Shown here: one piece after another, positions 1-11,999 of the stretch
Position numbering within the stretch: position 1 is the first letter of the stretch
Layout of the letters: each line of letters starts with the position of its first letter
From: Chromera velia
Taxonomy: Eukaryota; Sar; Chromeraceae
NCBI GenBank assembly: GCA_018398765.1
Contig: JAHBMJ010000001.1
Coordinates: forward strand, 46,252 to 110,251
Direction of reading: 5' to 3'
Length of the DNA: 64,000 nucleotides
The notes under the pieces: model-generated
Seen by the model: only the letters and a program-made list of their open reading frames with translations
Database searches by the model: none
Told to the model about the DNA's origin: nothing
Made by a program: the position numbers and the translations under genes

Positions 1-176
1 GGGGGGGAGGGGGTATGTGTGCGCGTTCGCTCCGTCGCTCGCTCGCTGGTGCGTTCGTGCGTTTGCATGAGGGTTTGGGTCTGTACGTGTGTGCATGCGC
101 GTGTTTGTGTGCATGTGACGGTGTGCATTCATGCACTAAATTACGATTATGCCTGCATGCATGCATGATCACGCAG

Positions 177-1835
177 GTTCCTGATGAGGACCGCCTCCCT
201 CCTCTACTGCGTTGCGTGCCTGGAATCTGGAATCTCAGTGGTTATGGACGACTCCCTGATGTCTGCAGTGTATCGAGCAGCCGCCGCCCTGTGTCGCTTG
301 GGGAGATCAAGGACTTCATTCCTGAGGTCTCCGTGCTAGAGGGAACGGAGGTGGTCCTCGTACACGTTTCTTCGGGGATTCTCCCTCAGACTCCCCAAAA
401 GGAGACAGGGCACGCTGGAGAGTCTTGCGGAGGCGCAGAGAGTCTCTGCGGGGGCCTGGCTCCGGAGCACTCCACACCAGTCGGCCGAATCGGAATCGGA
501 TTGGGACTATCACAGCCTGCTGCCTCTTTTCCTCTGCAAGCGGCTGATGATCATCACGTGGAGGTGCATGGGGGGCGTGGAGAACAGGGGAAGGAAGGGG
601 GGTCGGAAGGAGAGGGAGATTTGCAGGGGAGTTCGAGGGAGGGAGAATCTCAGGAGGCCGTCCTGGTTCTCACAGGGCCTTCTGGGATCGGGAAGTCGCA
701 CCTTGCATTGACTTTGGTGGCCATGAAGGCAGGCAAGTCCTCTCCTTATCACCTGACCGTCGAAGAAGATCTTGCTGGAAAAGAAGAAGAGGCTGATGAG
801 AGTGGAGAAGCCTCGGTCGGAGATAGGGACGCTGAGGAGCATTCGGGGGACAGACAGACACAGCAGCCGAGCGCAGGTGGAGACGGCCAGACAGCACAAA
901 GCTGCTTGTCAGACGATCGAGACCCTCACCCAGCAGAGAGAGAGAGAGCTACCGAAAGGTCCCCTTATCCCGTCTCCGTTGTTGACACGGACTCTCTGCT
1001 GTATATTGAGAGAGTGAGGTCGCCTTCTTCATCGAACACAAATGATACGCAGTCAGTCAGCGTTTGTGGGGAACTGAAGCGTGGGCATAGTCATGGGGAA
1101 GAGAGGGAAGGGGGTAGAACAGAAAAAAAAAGCGGGTGGAAGGGGGGGAATGGTTGCGGAGAAGAAGAACGGGGTACGCGTTCACCGGATGTCAGCGTCA
1201 CTCCCGGCATTTCTGCAGCTGCTTCAAAAGATTCCCTCGTCCTTGCCGTTAATGAGTCAGACGGGAGATCAGACAGAGAGGCAGGCAGGGCTGCCTCCGA
1301 GTCATCAGAGGGAGAGGGCATTCTGTGCACGCAGTCTGTCCAGCAAGAGCAGCAGGATCGCCCAGCCCTCTCCGAAACGGAGAAAAGTTCGGGTACCTCT
1401 TCTGACGACATGTCCAAAGAAACGACTGCGGATAACCAGAGGCTGACAGGCAGCCAGCGAGGCCTTCCGTCCCACCTCAGGACGAGGGTGAAAGAGACCG
1501 AGTTAGATTCACGTCTGAGGGGGGCAGACGCGGTTGTGGTAGGGAACAGAGATCCAGGGTTGATCAACGAAAAGATTATTCTGTCCAGACTTGCACTGCC
1601 CCCACCCGTTTCCACCAAAGTCTTAGATTCGAAGAAGATTGAGACAGAGACGGAGATGGGCCCAAGACGGGATCACGACTCAGAGCCTGAACACGTGAAT
1701 CAAGAAGGGCAACGAAGGCCCGTTCTGCTGTTGAGGTTGCGTCGTTTTGGGCACATTGATCACCATTGCAGTGTTGAAGAATCACAGCGTTTCTTCAACA
1801 AACTGCTGAGCGAAATCAATGAACCCGCCCGGTAA
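177..1835 (+). CDS. P-loop NTPase-like protein, last exon (5' partial)
   Basis: Open frame of 553 codons that most likely starts after the acceptor ACGCAG at 171-176 in phase 0 and ends at a stop at 1833-1835; earlier exons lie outside the window. A Walker A motif (GPSGIGKS, about 170 codons in) follows a hydrophobic strand (VLVLT), and a later segment VSVVDTDSLL could be a Walker B-like strand. Between them lie long acidic, Ser/Glu-rich linkers without recognisable folds. The end of the protein regains hydrophobic, structured-looking sequence (ADAVVVGNRDPGL; RPVLLLRLRRFG). The spacing resembles a small P-loop kinase or ATPase core interrupted by low-complexity insertions. I do not recognise the family and give no function beyond probable nucleotide binding. 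The GTG/TGCA-rich sequence upstream of 177 reads like intron. Confidence 0.6.
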   Translation, partial: VPDEDRLPPLLRCVPGIWNLSGYGRLPDVCSVSSSRRPVSLGEIKDFIPEVSVLEGTEVVLVHVSSGILPQTPQKETGHAGESCGGAESLCGGLAPEHSTPVGRIGIGLGLSQPAASFPLQAADDHHVEVHGGRGEQGKEGGSEGEGDLQGSSREGESQEAVLVLTGPSGIGKSHLALTLVAMKAGKSSPYHLTVEEDLAGKEEEADESGEASVGDRDAEEHSGDRQTQQPSAGGDGQTAQSCLSDDRDPHPAERERATERSPYPVSVVDTDSLLYIERVRSPSSSNTNDTQSVSVCGELKRGHSHGEEREGGRTEKKSGWKGGNGCGEEERGTRSPDVSVTPGISAAASKDSLVLAVNESDGRSDREAGRAASESSEGEGILCTQSVQQEQQDRPALSETEKSSGTSSDDMSKETTADNQRLTGSQRGLPSHLRTRVKETELDSRLRGADAVVVGNRDPGLINEKIILSRLALPPPVSTKVLDSKKIETETEMGPRRDHDSEPEHVNQEGQRRPVLLLRLRRFGHIDHHCSVEESQRFFNKLLSEINEPAR

Positions 1836-2691
1836 AGAATCTATCTAGCGAAGATGAATGCTGACTGCCAGTTGGCATGGGGACGTTGAGAGGCCTCAGC
1901 ACACGGTGGTCCATGCCTAAGAGCTAGCCCGAGAAAAATTAAGCTCTAGACCAGGCTGTAGTTACTAGTTAGAAGATGAACGGAGGTGTCTCTCTCTATT
2001 TTGAAAGTTCCGGAAGAAACATGTGGCAATTGTTAAGTCGTATAAAGAATTAAAGGCGTGTACTCTAAAATCTATACTGAGATGATGTCTAAAAATCTCT
2101 CTACTCATACATATGCCTGCATAGAGGTCAATTTCTCGTGAACTATGATAAGTTGGAACTTGATTTTCACAGTTCTTACGGATCAAATATAGGTCTATGA
2201 GCACCTTCAATATCAAATTCCAACTCATCATAATTCACAAGAAATTAGCGTCAAAAATATGTTAAATTTCTATGAATTTCTATCTTTAAATTCCTTTAGA
2301 TTCCTCTAAATTCATGTCTCAATTCCTCTAAATTCCTGTGCAAATTTCTAAGTCCTTGCAGGGTAATTAACTAGGTAATTTAATTAAATATTTCTTAAAT
2401 GTTTTTTTTCTGTCTCTCTGTTAGCCTAGCTGTTAGCAGGGAAGAGAAGCACTTAAGACCTGTTCTAAGTGTTCTTATCATGTCTGCCTCACTCCCGACC
2501 CTTAATCACCTGAATTGAAAAAATATACACAATAAAAATGTTTAAGAGCAATTTACTGTTTGATATTCCAAAGTTAATAATTTTTAATAACTTTTTGAAT
2601 CATAATACATGCTGTAGGAGTCCGGATGTATGGTAATATTACAATTATTGATGACTGCTCTGCCAGCTCTGGTTTGTAATCTTTGGTCAGG
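1836..2691. other. AT-rich convergent intergenic island with a diverged repeat
   Basis: Gene-free stretch between two convergent stop codons. It is much more AT-rich than the flanking exons. At about 2255-2365 there is a run of imperfect AAATTCCT(T/C)TA units ending in CCTTGCAGGGTAA. A closely similar run occurs at about 16570-16685, ending in CCTTGCACGGTAA, so this is one copy of a dispersed, decayed repeat. No ORF here looks coding. Confidence 0.55.
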
Positions 2692-5600
2692 TTAAAATCG
2701 AATGTTAAGGTCAAGTTGCTCGAGAGCCTCCCTTTCAAGGTCTGACACTGCAAGCCCTAAAACTCCAGAAGGATTCCCAAGTAGGCTGCTCCGCCGTGCA
2801 CTGCCAGTCGACCCTCGATGAATCTGGTCTGCCTCTACTCCTGCATCTGCAGACCTTATGGAGGTAGTGGAGCCTCGAGCTGACCCTCTCAATTGGTGCA
2901 GAGTGTCCTTGCTGCCTTCTGTGTCTTTGCTCTCTGCAAAATTAGAGAGAAACAGACAGAGTTCTTGCCTCCATTCATTTATTCATTGAAGCATGCTCTC
3001 TGTTTCTTTTTTCTATGCCGTTCTCCTTTTTTCAACAAACCTGTTCTTTTCGTTTTTTCTCGCATGAAGCGTTCCATTGCATTTATAAGCAAGAGCCAGC
3101 TTCGGAAATGCAAAGGATCTCTTTCACGGCCTTCTCTTTCTCCAAGATAAACCAATAAACCAAAACAAAAATCCACCATGCGTTTATTTTCAGACAGAAT
3201 TCTTTTCACAAAAAAAAAAAATTCTGTATGAAAATTAATGCTTTCTCCAAGATACAGAGAAAATCCCAATAAACCAAAATAGAAGTCCACCATGCACTCA
3301 CCTCTTTGGCGTGTCAGACGCCTAGCATCTACCTCTCTCGTCTGCACAAATCTGCTGGGCATCTGGCTCAGTGTCTTCGTCTGCTTCTCTCCCTGTAGCC
3401 GTGCCGTCTCCCTCCTCTGCTTCTCCCTCAAGTCCTCGTCCTCGTCAGTCAACTCTGCGTTTAGAAACAGGGCAGTGCTACCGGGGGCCCAGCTGCATGC
3501 ACGTAATTTGATTTACGGCATTTATTTGCGTTGAAGTGAATAATCCTGCATTCCTTCCATGCGTATCCTTGTTCGTATCGAAACTGCGCACAGAAAAACA
3601 CATGCAGCACCATTCCCTTGGGCTGAACTGCGCGTGCGTTGCATACCGTTGCGTTGGATGAAGACAGTGAATATGTGTTCTTTCGAACATGCGCATTCAT
3701 TCAAAAAAAAAAAGAGATCAAAACTACCCGGGGTTCAGATGCGCCCGACCATGCACAAACAGCCATGCAGCCGACAAATATATAAGTATAGAGAGAGATG
3801 TAGAACCACCAGGAGAAATAAAAACCCAAGTCGAAAAAGAGGTGCGCTCATCTAAAGAAAAAAGGAAAGAACCAAAGATAAGAGACAGCTAGACCGACAA
3901 AAAGAAGACTTTCCTTACCCTCTCATTAGTTCTCTCTGAAAAGCCTGCAAGCAAGCATTACGAAAGGCAGAGGGGAACGCAGAAAGAATACAAAGGGGCA
4001 CATGCAGGGAGAAAAGCGGACATGCATACAGAGGTGGAAAAAGAAAAACAAACCCCCTCTTTGAGTGAATGGTGGGACACTAAGCAAATTGCCCTTGGAA
4101 AGGCGCAAGAAAAAGAAGCAACAAAAGAAAAGTCCCCCCGATTCCCATCTCTCTCGGTCGGCCCTCTGTTCTTGCGGATGCATGGATGTCTTCTTTCTCT
4201 CGGACGCCGAAGACTACCGCGACTCTTTCCTTTCCGCCACTCTCTCAATGACGTCATGGAAGCTTCAACTCATCTCTTGGCTCGTCTAGTGGACTGGCCG
4301 TCTCTCTGTGAACTGACAAAATGGTATTACCGTCTGGCAAACCGTCCGACCAAATTACTAATCGATGCTCTGCAGGCCTGCTTAAATGTACAATCAAGCT
4401 GACAGACAATGTGAAAAAGTGCCCCGGGGGTCCGATTTCTGCACGTATACAGTGACACAGAGCAGGACGTATCCGTTCTCTGTGCACAGGTGCAGTTTGC
4501 CGCTCACAAAAAAATCGATATCTACCCGCGTGGACGTCTACATGGCCTGTAGTGGTACGAATTCTTACATGAAGTCCACATAGGTATGCAAAACCAGGTG
4601 CAGCAAAAACGTTTCTCAAAATCTGTTGCCCTTCTAGTTGTGATAGTCTATTTGGAAATGCAGCGCCGGCAAAAAATTGATTGAAGAGTTCAGAGCATTC
4701 ACATGGCCCTATGACGAGAACGTGCGGATAGATGAAGCGACAAAAAAAAGCAATTGGCTTAATTCACACACGCACGTACGCTTTCTGTGCGAGAGGGGCG
4801 TTCTTCCGGGCCTCCTCTTGCATCTGCAGTGCCGTCTCCGCATCAGGGGCGAATCTGGATCCTCTTTTTCCCTGCAGCGACATAAATCTATTTGTGCGTC
4901 CATTCATTCATTCATTCATTCATTCATTCATTCATTCGTTCGTTCGTTCGTTCGTTCACTCATTCATTCATTCATTCGTTCGTTCGTTCGTTCGTTCATT
5001 CACTCATTCATTTGTTCATTCATTCATTCGTTCGTTCGTTCATTCATTCATTCATTCACTCACTCACTCACTCTCTCATTCATTCATTCATTCATTCATG
5101 CATGCATTCATTCATTCATTCATTCATTCATTCATTTACTCACTCACTTACTCACTCACTCATTCATTCATTCATTTATTCATTCATCTATTCAGAACAC
5201 CCATTCAGTACACGATCGCGCTTTCCTCTTCTCTCATCTCCTCGGAGAAAGAAGAAGAACACACAGCTCAGTGAGTGCACTTGCAGTCAAGTCAGAAAGG
5301 AGAAACGGCGTCTCACAGGCATCAGAGAGGAGCAACACCCTAGGTGGAGGGTTCTTTCGGGCAGTGGCCTTTTTGTTCTCTACCCTGCATGCAGAAAGCC
5401 CATCCAACTCACTGACTGACTGACCAAGTTGAGGTCATATCCCTTCACTGCTCCCTGGAGAAGGGGGCCCTCGTATTTGCTGAAAAGCCCAGAGGGGCCC
5501 CCGGCAGAAGATGCGATGGAGTGGGACCGAAATCCGGGGCCCTGCTGAGAGACCACAGAGGACCCCCTGCTTCTGCTTCTGTGCCTTCCCCCCTGTCCAG

Positions 5601-6450
5601 TAAAGCTCTGAATTGACAGACGGCCCATCGCAGCAGCAGGTGCTGCATCTAGCGACCCTCTTGGACCCCCCGAGGCAGAGGCGGCAGAGAGAGAGCCCCG
5701 AGTACCGAAAGGAGGGGGGGAGAGGGAACTAGTGACAGACACACGGGGCACACTGCCCCTCTGTACTCCTCCTCCACTGTGAGTACTAAAGGCACTCTGT
5801 GACTGTCTGCCAGATGCGTTTCCTCTCTGGTCTAATTGATGATGCGTTGCACCTGTCTCTCTGGCGAGTTTCACAAAATCCATCAGTCGGAGGCCCCACT
5901 GATTCTCCAGCAGTGCGTCTGGAATGTTGGCGTAAGAGGAGGAAGCAGAGGCTAGGCCTCCTCCCTCCCTTCCCTCTCCATCCTCTTCTGTGCTTTGCCC
6001 TGTAACGGCATCTACAGCGCCCTCCCGACTACTTCCTTTGCCGTCTTCTGACATTCTCTTTGAATGTCCCTCGGCTCTTTCACTTCCCTTCTCCTCTTCT
6101 TTCTGTCTTTGTTCCTTCATTGCCTCTAAGTGTTCTATAAAGTCGGGGGTGTACGCGGCCTTGTTGGAGCAGTCGATGTCTCGGTACAGTTCCCGCCGCC
6201 ACCTCTCGAAATACTCTGCATAGCTCCGAGAGTCAAGGCACCTCTCTCCTGAAGCGAAGACGCTCTCCAAGGTGTTGTCATTCCAGGGAAGAGGGGAGGA
6301 AAGCAGAGCCTCTGCAGCCTCTCTGTGTTGATGACACGCTCCTCCGAAGAGGCGGTTTGCAACACCGTCAGCGGACATCGGACTGTCCGGGGGCAAGTCC
6401 GGGTAGGTTCCTGCTGGCAGGCAGGTGGGACGCTCGGGGGGTGACTCCAT
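2692..6450 (-). CDS. Ser-rich protein of unknown function
   Basis: Multi-exon gene on the minus strand. Exons I can support: 6450-5425 (start ATG at 6450, phase 0 end), 4871-4780, 3454-3302 and 2933-2692 (stop). Donors are GTCAGTCAGTCAGTGAG, GTACGTGCG and GTGAGTGC. The phases of the second and third listed exons do not join directly (2 versus 1), so at least one small exon between 3455 and 4779 is missing from this model. The N-terminal part contains a structured stretch (SYAEYFERWRRELYRDID), then a Glu/Lys-rich helix and a long Ser/Gly/Arg-rich tail. The second exon encodes an alanine/glutamate helix (ALQMQEEARKNAPLAQ), the third a charged coiled-coil-like segment, and the last a Ser-rich C terminus ending DLNIRF. 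The ATG at 6450 was chosen because the open frame upstream of it lacks another ATG. The first intron carries a (GAAT)n microsatellite. Family not recognised. Confidence 0.6.
3135..3300. repeat. Imperfect tandem duplication of about 110 bp
   Basis: CTCCAAGATA...CCAATAAACCAAAA...TCCACCATGC occurs at about 3139-3182 and again at about 3246-3294, separated by a poly-A tract at 3212-3221. It lies directly downstream of the donor at 3301 in an intron of the minus-strand gene 2692-6450. Confidence 0.7.
4897..5195. repeat. (ATTC)n microsatellite with (GTTC)n and (ACTC)n variants
   Basis: About 300 bp of ATTC/GTTC/ACTC tetranucleotides inside the first intron of the minus-strand gene 2692-6450. Open frames through it (repeated HSFIHSF or RSFVRSF) exist on the plus strand only because a tetranucleotide repeat cannot easily make a stop codon. 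Confidence 0.95.
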
Positions 6451-7286
6451 TGCTCCCAAATCGTTCCGAAGTTCTGTGACAGACGTTGCAGCAAAGGTTG
6501 AAACAAATTGAGGCTCAAACAACTCAGCGCGCGAAAGCGAATTGCCTACCGCAATTGAACTCAAAGCCCTTCAAGAAAGATCCAATGCCAGCACGCAAAG
6601 AGTTTTCACTGCAACAGGTCAAGCCGCCCTATGCAGTTGACTCGATACATGGACCGTCTACTGCCGGTTATATGCAGGCTTGTTGAGCATTCAATAGCAT
6701 ACAGCACAGTAGCACGTCGTCACGCCATTCAATCCGTCAAACTCTTTGGAACTTGAGTTGTCTAGATTCGATATGATTCGATGATTGTCGTCATCACAAT
6801 CGTACGTATACGTACGTAGAAGCTGCAACGTGGTGCCACACGGGGGTGGTGAGTGTCTGACAGACACGTACAGCAATACTGAGCGACATACATCGCCAGG
6901 CAACACTGCAACAGCCATGATGAATGCAACACAACAGTGATCGTTCCATTTCGCGCGGTTCAGTCTGACTCACTGAATTGGTGCATGAAGGCAAAATCTA
7001 AGTGCCCCGCTTCGCGCGCTTTCCGGGGCCATGCATCATTCCGAATTAAGGGAGACGGCAATGATTGAAGCTTGCATGTGACTTGTCGGGAGAGAGTAAC
7101 TGGGTGATCATGACGGGAGTGTTAGCGCCCCTTTGCCTGCCATCAGCCATCACCAGACGTCTTCTTCTTGGAGTCAACGAGGGTGCCTCTGCTGCACATC
7201 TGTAGAAATGATGCTCAGAAAACGGCAATCCCGATCAGTGGTGAGGTCAGGTGGAGACTGATAAGCTCTCACTTCGTTCTGTCAAG
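6451..7286. promoter_or_regulatory. Divergent intergenic region, probable shared promoter
   Basis: About 840 bp between the start codon of the minus-strand Ser-rich gene and the first ATG of the plus-strand riboflavin kinase gene. It contains no convincing exon. I looked specifically for an upstream exon carrying the HAD DxDxT motif and did not find one. A short palindrome CGTACGTATACGTACG is at 6801-6816. No individual promoter element can be assigned. Confidence 0.4.
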
Positions 7287-8501
7287 ATGTCAATGGTGAA
7301 GCGGCACTACGCCATCGTCGATGCGCTGAGCTTGGCGCTCGACTGGTACTCCATTCTATTCAGCGTGTGCAGAAACACAGTAGGGCGTAAAGTGGATTCG
7401 GGTCAAATGGGGCCTGCATTTCTCGGGTTGGGGGCAGAAGGGGGTGCTCGGAAGCTCTTAGAGGAAGAGGGAAAGGACACGGAGACTTTACTGCGCACAT
7501 TTCGAGAGAAATTACGACTTTGTATGCATACGTGCAAACCCCAGGTTGGGGCTATCGAGTTTCTTGAGCATCTCAGAGGGCATCTGGGTCTGAAAGTTCT
7601 GCTTGCGTGCGACTCGAGAAACGATACGGCCGGAATCATAGCGGATCAAGGTCGGTTGCCACTGCTATGGCGTGGCTCTCTCTGGTCACACATGCTCATT
7701 TTCTCAGTTGGATATCGTTGGTCTCTTTCCTTTCTTGTCTGCAGATTGGCTGAAGGGTTTACCTGTGCTCGACTCTTCCGACAAGAGCACATGGAGTGAA
7801 GTGCCCCCTTCCGAGGAGACGGTGGTGTTCTCTGGCTCAAAGGAATTCTCAGACAGGCTGCGAGGCTTTGGGTACGGCAGCTTTGCCGTCTCCAAGCAGG
7901 CACAGACAGAGACGTCCACTGCAGCGTCAGATGAAAAGCCGGAGGGCGCACAGTCGTCTCCGTCTCCTCCCGCCCCCTCAGCTGCAGAGACTTCTTCTTC
8001 TTCTTTTCCGTCTCCGTTGAAGTGCACAGACCACGTGGACTGGGAAACGTCTAATGTTGGAGGGAAAGGGCCTGAGAGCACGCGGACGTACCCGTATTTA
8101 GTCACACCCCTGAAGGAGTTGGAGCCAGCGTGTCCAGAAAGAAAATTCTGGACAAAGACACTTGCATTTGAGTCAGTCTGACAACGCATGCGGAAAAGAA
8201 AACTTCAGACAAATGTGGTTGTATTCAGACACCGTTTGTTTCTTCCACCTTCTTGTATCGCTATTTTCTGTTGTCAGCTGACGACATGAGAAGAGAAGCT
8301 GCCCTCTCTGTTCCCCTCGGCCAGCGTCGTCCTCTCTCTCTCTATCTCTCAGTTGTGTGTCACTGTCCCCTTGCCCGTCTGTGTAACTGACTGCATCCTT
8401 TCTCCTCCTGTAAGTACTTGTCTGCACCCACAGGCTCCTTCCTTGTCTTCCCACTGCTCTTCTCACTGCCTGTCCACTCGAGTGACTTCCTTAGTTTCCC
8501 T

Positions 8502-8535
<34 letters not shown>

Positions 8536-10202
8536 CTTTCTCTCTTCTCTCTTTTTCTTTTTCCACAGGTCCCCCTTCTCAATTTCTGGGAAGGTCGTGA
8601 AGGGCTTCGGTCGAGGGAGCACCATGCTGGGCATCCCCACGGCAAATGTGGACAGCCCCCAACCTCTACCTGACCTCATGCCGGGTTGGTTTCTTTGTTT
8701 GGATGTTGGCCTGCCCGTTCGTTTGTGTGTTGTGTGTGTGTGGCCGCTCTTCTCCTTGCTCCCTTCTGCCTGTTTGTTCGTGTGTTGTGTGTGTGTGGCT
8801 GCTCTTCTCCTTGCTCCCTTCCTCCCTGCCTGCCTGCATCCTGCCTTCTTTTTTTAGAAAATTCATGCCAATCTACCTGTTTCTGTATTGGTCGGTTTTG
8901 CCTGTCTGTGCGTGCCTTTCTTTCCACTGAGAAAAGTCTTCAAATGGCAGTGAAGAGACAAAGCCTGACGGAGTCGGGGTGACAGGAAGGATGAACTTCC
9001 GAAGAGACGGACGAGCATGTGGATGGGGGGACTCTCATCCTCATCGCATGCGAGGGCGCGGGAACCGAACGGCTGGGAGAGCCAGTAATAATAATATTAT
9101 TGGGAAGAACCAATAAAATATTATTGGGAACCGAACGGCTGGGAGAGCCAATAATAATAATATTATTGGGAATCGAATGGCTGAGAGAGACGCGTGCCAG
9201 AAAGGAAAACGAATCAATTCAGAGAGAAAAAAAGACCTTGTCAGAAAGCCTCTCTTTCGTCTCTCTCAACATTTGTCTTTCTCCTCCTCTCTTTCCTCTC
9301 TTTCCACGGTTTTGTTTTGTATGTCTATGTGGCGGTGCAGGTGGGGGTGTATGTTCTATGTACGTGTGGGTGTGTGTGTGAGTGCAGGTGTGTACTACGG
9401 ATGGGCGTCTCTGCCGGGACACTTTGAGCCCTTGGGTGCCCCCCAGAAAGTGTACGGAATGGTGATGTCTGTGGGGTACAACCCGTACTTTGATAATCAG
9501 AAAATGACAGTGGTCAGTCGTGCAGTCAGACGCCATCAACCGGGATCGGTTGCCATCCAGCTTCCCTTTTTTTTTTCCGTCGCTCCATCCCTTCATTCAT
9601 TCGTGCATTCAAACCTTTCTACGTCGCTCTCATACATTTACCCCTTCCTCATTCATTTCCCAACCTGTTTCGCGCAGCCTGTCTGGAGAGTGAGGACCCA
9701 GAGAACAGTTGTGTGCGTGATGTCGATTCTCTCGGTGCGTGCAAGCTGAAATTCTCTCCGTATGTACGTATTTTTCAACCTACCTACCTGCCTGCCTGTC
9801 CGCCTGACGACAAGATGATGCCTGCAGGAGCCCTATTTGTATCACGAATTCGGAGAGCTGTTTGTGGGTGCGCCCATCGCTTTGGTGGTTGTCGGGATGA
9901 TTCGCGTCGAGGCTGCGTATGCGGAATTTGGTCCGTCCGTCCGTCCGTTCGTTCGTTTGTCCGCTTGTCAGCTTCTCCGAGAGAATTGATCAATCGATCA
10001 ATCAAGCAGTCCTTCCATCCATCCATCCATGCATCCATCCATGCATCGATCGAGTATGCCACAGTGCAGACAAGGGAAGGAAGGAAGCCAAAAAGGAGCA
10101 TGGAGGGTGGATAAGAAATATCGTGGACCCGGAGAGAAAGACGACTTCCCTTGGAGGATGACAAGGAGTGCATTTGTGCGCACGTGTGTGCATCCACAGA
10201 CA

Positions 10203-10241
<39 letters not shown>

Positions 10242-10708
10242 GCACACAACCAACACCATCCCTGCCTGCCTGCCTGCCTGCCTGCCTTGATGTCTTCCTG
10301 CAATGAGGCCAACTGAGGCAGGAAATCCACTTGTATTCATTTGTGCATTCCTCCTGACGCATTTTTTGAGTGTGCAAGTCAGCCTAGCTGCTTTGCTAAA
10401 TTTGTTTCCTTCTCTTCACTCAAACGATCAGCTGGACCCTCCCTCCCCCCCGGCATGTACGTCTGCATGCAGGCCTCTTGATCTTCTTTCTTTCTTTCTT
10501 TCTCGCATGTTTCTTTCTTTCTTTTCGAATGTGCATGTACTCATTTAAATATTCCTGTCACGCACATTCTTCCCACTCAACTGCAGGCCACCTGATTCAG
10601 GCGATCCAAAACGACTGCGAGGTGGGACTCGGGGAGCTCGAGAAGGCGCCTGCAGAGGGGGCAAAGGAGAAGTTCCACGCGTTTCTGCAGTCGGGGGAAC
10701 ATGAATGA
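7287..10708 (+). CDS. HAD-like / riboflavin kinase fusion protein
   Basis: Riboflavin kinase phosphorylates riboflavin to FMN with ATP. Six exons in consistent phase: 7287-7650, 7745-8171, 8569-8684, 9388-9512, 9828-9930 and 10587-10708, giving 418 aa. Residues 264-418 form the flavokinase domain: KVVKGFGRGSTMLGIPTAN (flavokinase signature), GVYYGWA, VYGMVMSVGYNPYF, then EPYLYHEFG (the Glu aligns with the catalytic base of the family) and VVVGMIRVEA. The N-terminal 200 residues resemble the HAD hydrolase (FMN phosphatase) half of plant bifunctional FMN hydrolase/riboflavin kinase: PQVGAIEFLEHLRGHLG followed by VLLACDS (motif II-like). No DxDxT nucleophile motif is present before it, so hydrolase activity is doubtful. 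The start at 7287 is the first ATG in frame; a non-ATG continuation to 7251 stays open after an AG at 7249-7250. Introns 1, 2, 4 and 5 begin GTC; intron 5 begins GTCCGTCCGTCC. Confidence 0.88.
9060..9187. repeat. Tandem repeat with inner palindrome in an intron
   Basis: Unit GGAACCGAACGGCTGGGAG + AGCCA(G/A)TAATAATAATATTATTGGG occurs at about 9060-9104 and 9127-9171, with a partial third copy to about 9187. The inner CCAATAATAATAATATTATTGG is nearly self-complementary. It sits in the third intron of the riboflavin kinase gene. Confidence 0.85.
10201..10285. repeat. (CT)n(CA)n plus (CTGC)n microsatellites
   Basis: Runs of CT and CA dinucleotides at about 10201-10245 followed by CTGCCTGCCTGCC at about 10262-10285, inside the last intron of the riboflavin kinase gene. 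Confidence 0.9.
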
Positions 10709-11999
10709 TTGAATGCATGAGCGTCCCTGAAGAGAAGAGAGAGAAAAAGACTTTCCCAGGGTCGTTGGTATGGTTGGTAGCGTTTCATGGAAGAAGTCCG
10801 ATCAGTTCTCTCTCTCTCTCTTTGGCCGGTGCAACGTGCGAGCAAATTAAAACCCACGCAACACGTAGTAAGCAGACAGACCACCAGTGCCAGTAGAAAA
10901 GAGAGAGGGTGATCGGTTGGTCAGAAAAGAGAGAGAGGGAGCTTTGCAGACAGACAGACAGACAGAGAGAGAGAGAGAGAGGTAGAAGACGGTGGTGGTT
11001 GATTGTTGTGGGCGGAGTAATTCAGTGGAGTGAAGATCGAAGAAGCACTGCGCCCAGAGATTGCATCAGGTACGTACCGGTGTTCTGGCAGAATCAAAAG
11101 GCTCTCTCAACGAAACGAAAAGAAAGAAAGAAACAGAAGAGAACAACCCCACATGCACACGCGTCGGTCTCCATGCAAAGAGCATGCAGTCATGCACTCT
11201 CCCGTTCGATTGGTTGGAGTGTAACAGGGGAGGGAAGGGAGTAGAGGGAGAGGGGACTACGAAGGCGGTGCAAAAACTGTGTCTGTCACGAATCTGCAGG
11301 CATGGTTAGCATTGTACTCGTATTCAAGGAAAGAAAGCGACCCTCTTTCTCTCACCTGCATATGTGCATACGTAGACAGAGGGAAATGCCAGTGGGAGCG
11401 GTGGACTTTTTTGTTCGATCGATGCGGTGGGCAGAAGTCATTCAAATCAATTAACTTTATAGCAGTTTATACCGAATTGCAGAACGTTGATTGCAGTGAT
11501 TTGTGAAGACATGCCATTGAATCAGGATGCGCTTCCTGCTTTTAACATGATCTGACACCCAGTGTCGACGCTCGCACATGCATGGAAGCAGTCGTAAACT
11601 TACTGCCAGTGAGACAACTAAAGAAACAATTGAGCCTAATTATCGGATTATTATTCATGCAGATGGTAGCATCGGACCTTATCTTTAAACGTCACTAGAA
11701 ACGTCAGCTATATAGTTAGCTAAAAACAAAATCCTGTAAATTAAACCTTTATATGCAATGTAAAAGTGTATAAGAAACTGATAATGATATCAATATTTTA
11801 TATATACTTCTTTTTTTATACCATTAATTTTCTAAACTAATTTGTACATTTTTTTTTTAAACCATAAAAGAGTTATATAAACGCAAACTGATAATGCTTA
11901 ACATTTGACTACTGATTTATGAGCATTATCAGTATCATATTCAGATAATGATATTCTAACTCTTTTATAGGGGTGTAAGAATAGGGGAGGGGGGTGCGT
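10709..11999. other. Intergenic region downstream of riboflavin kinase, no gene seen
   Basis: GA-rich sequence with short microsatellites (ACAG at about 10946-10962, GA at 10963-10980) grades into AT-rich sequence from about 11500. Short open frames show no protein-like composition and no splice-linked partners. Confidence 0.5.

Noticed and set aside
4677-5423. 248-codon and overlapping open frames rich in HSFIHSF and RSFVRSF
   Set aside because: They are created by the (ATTC)n microsatellite inside an intron of the opposite-strand gene; three frames are open at once, as expected for a stop-free tetranucleotide repeat.
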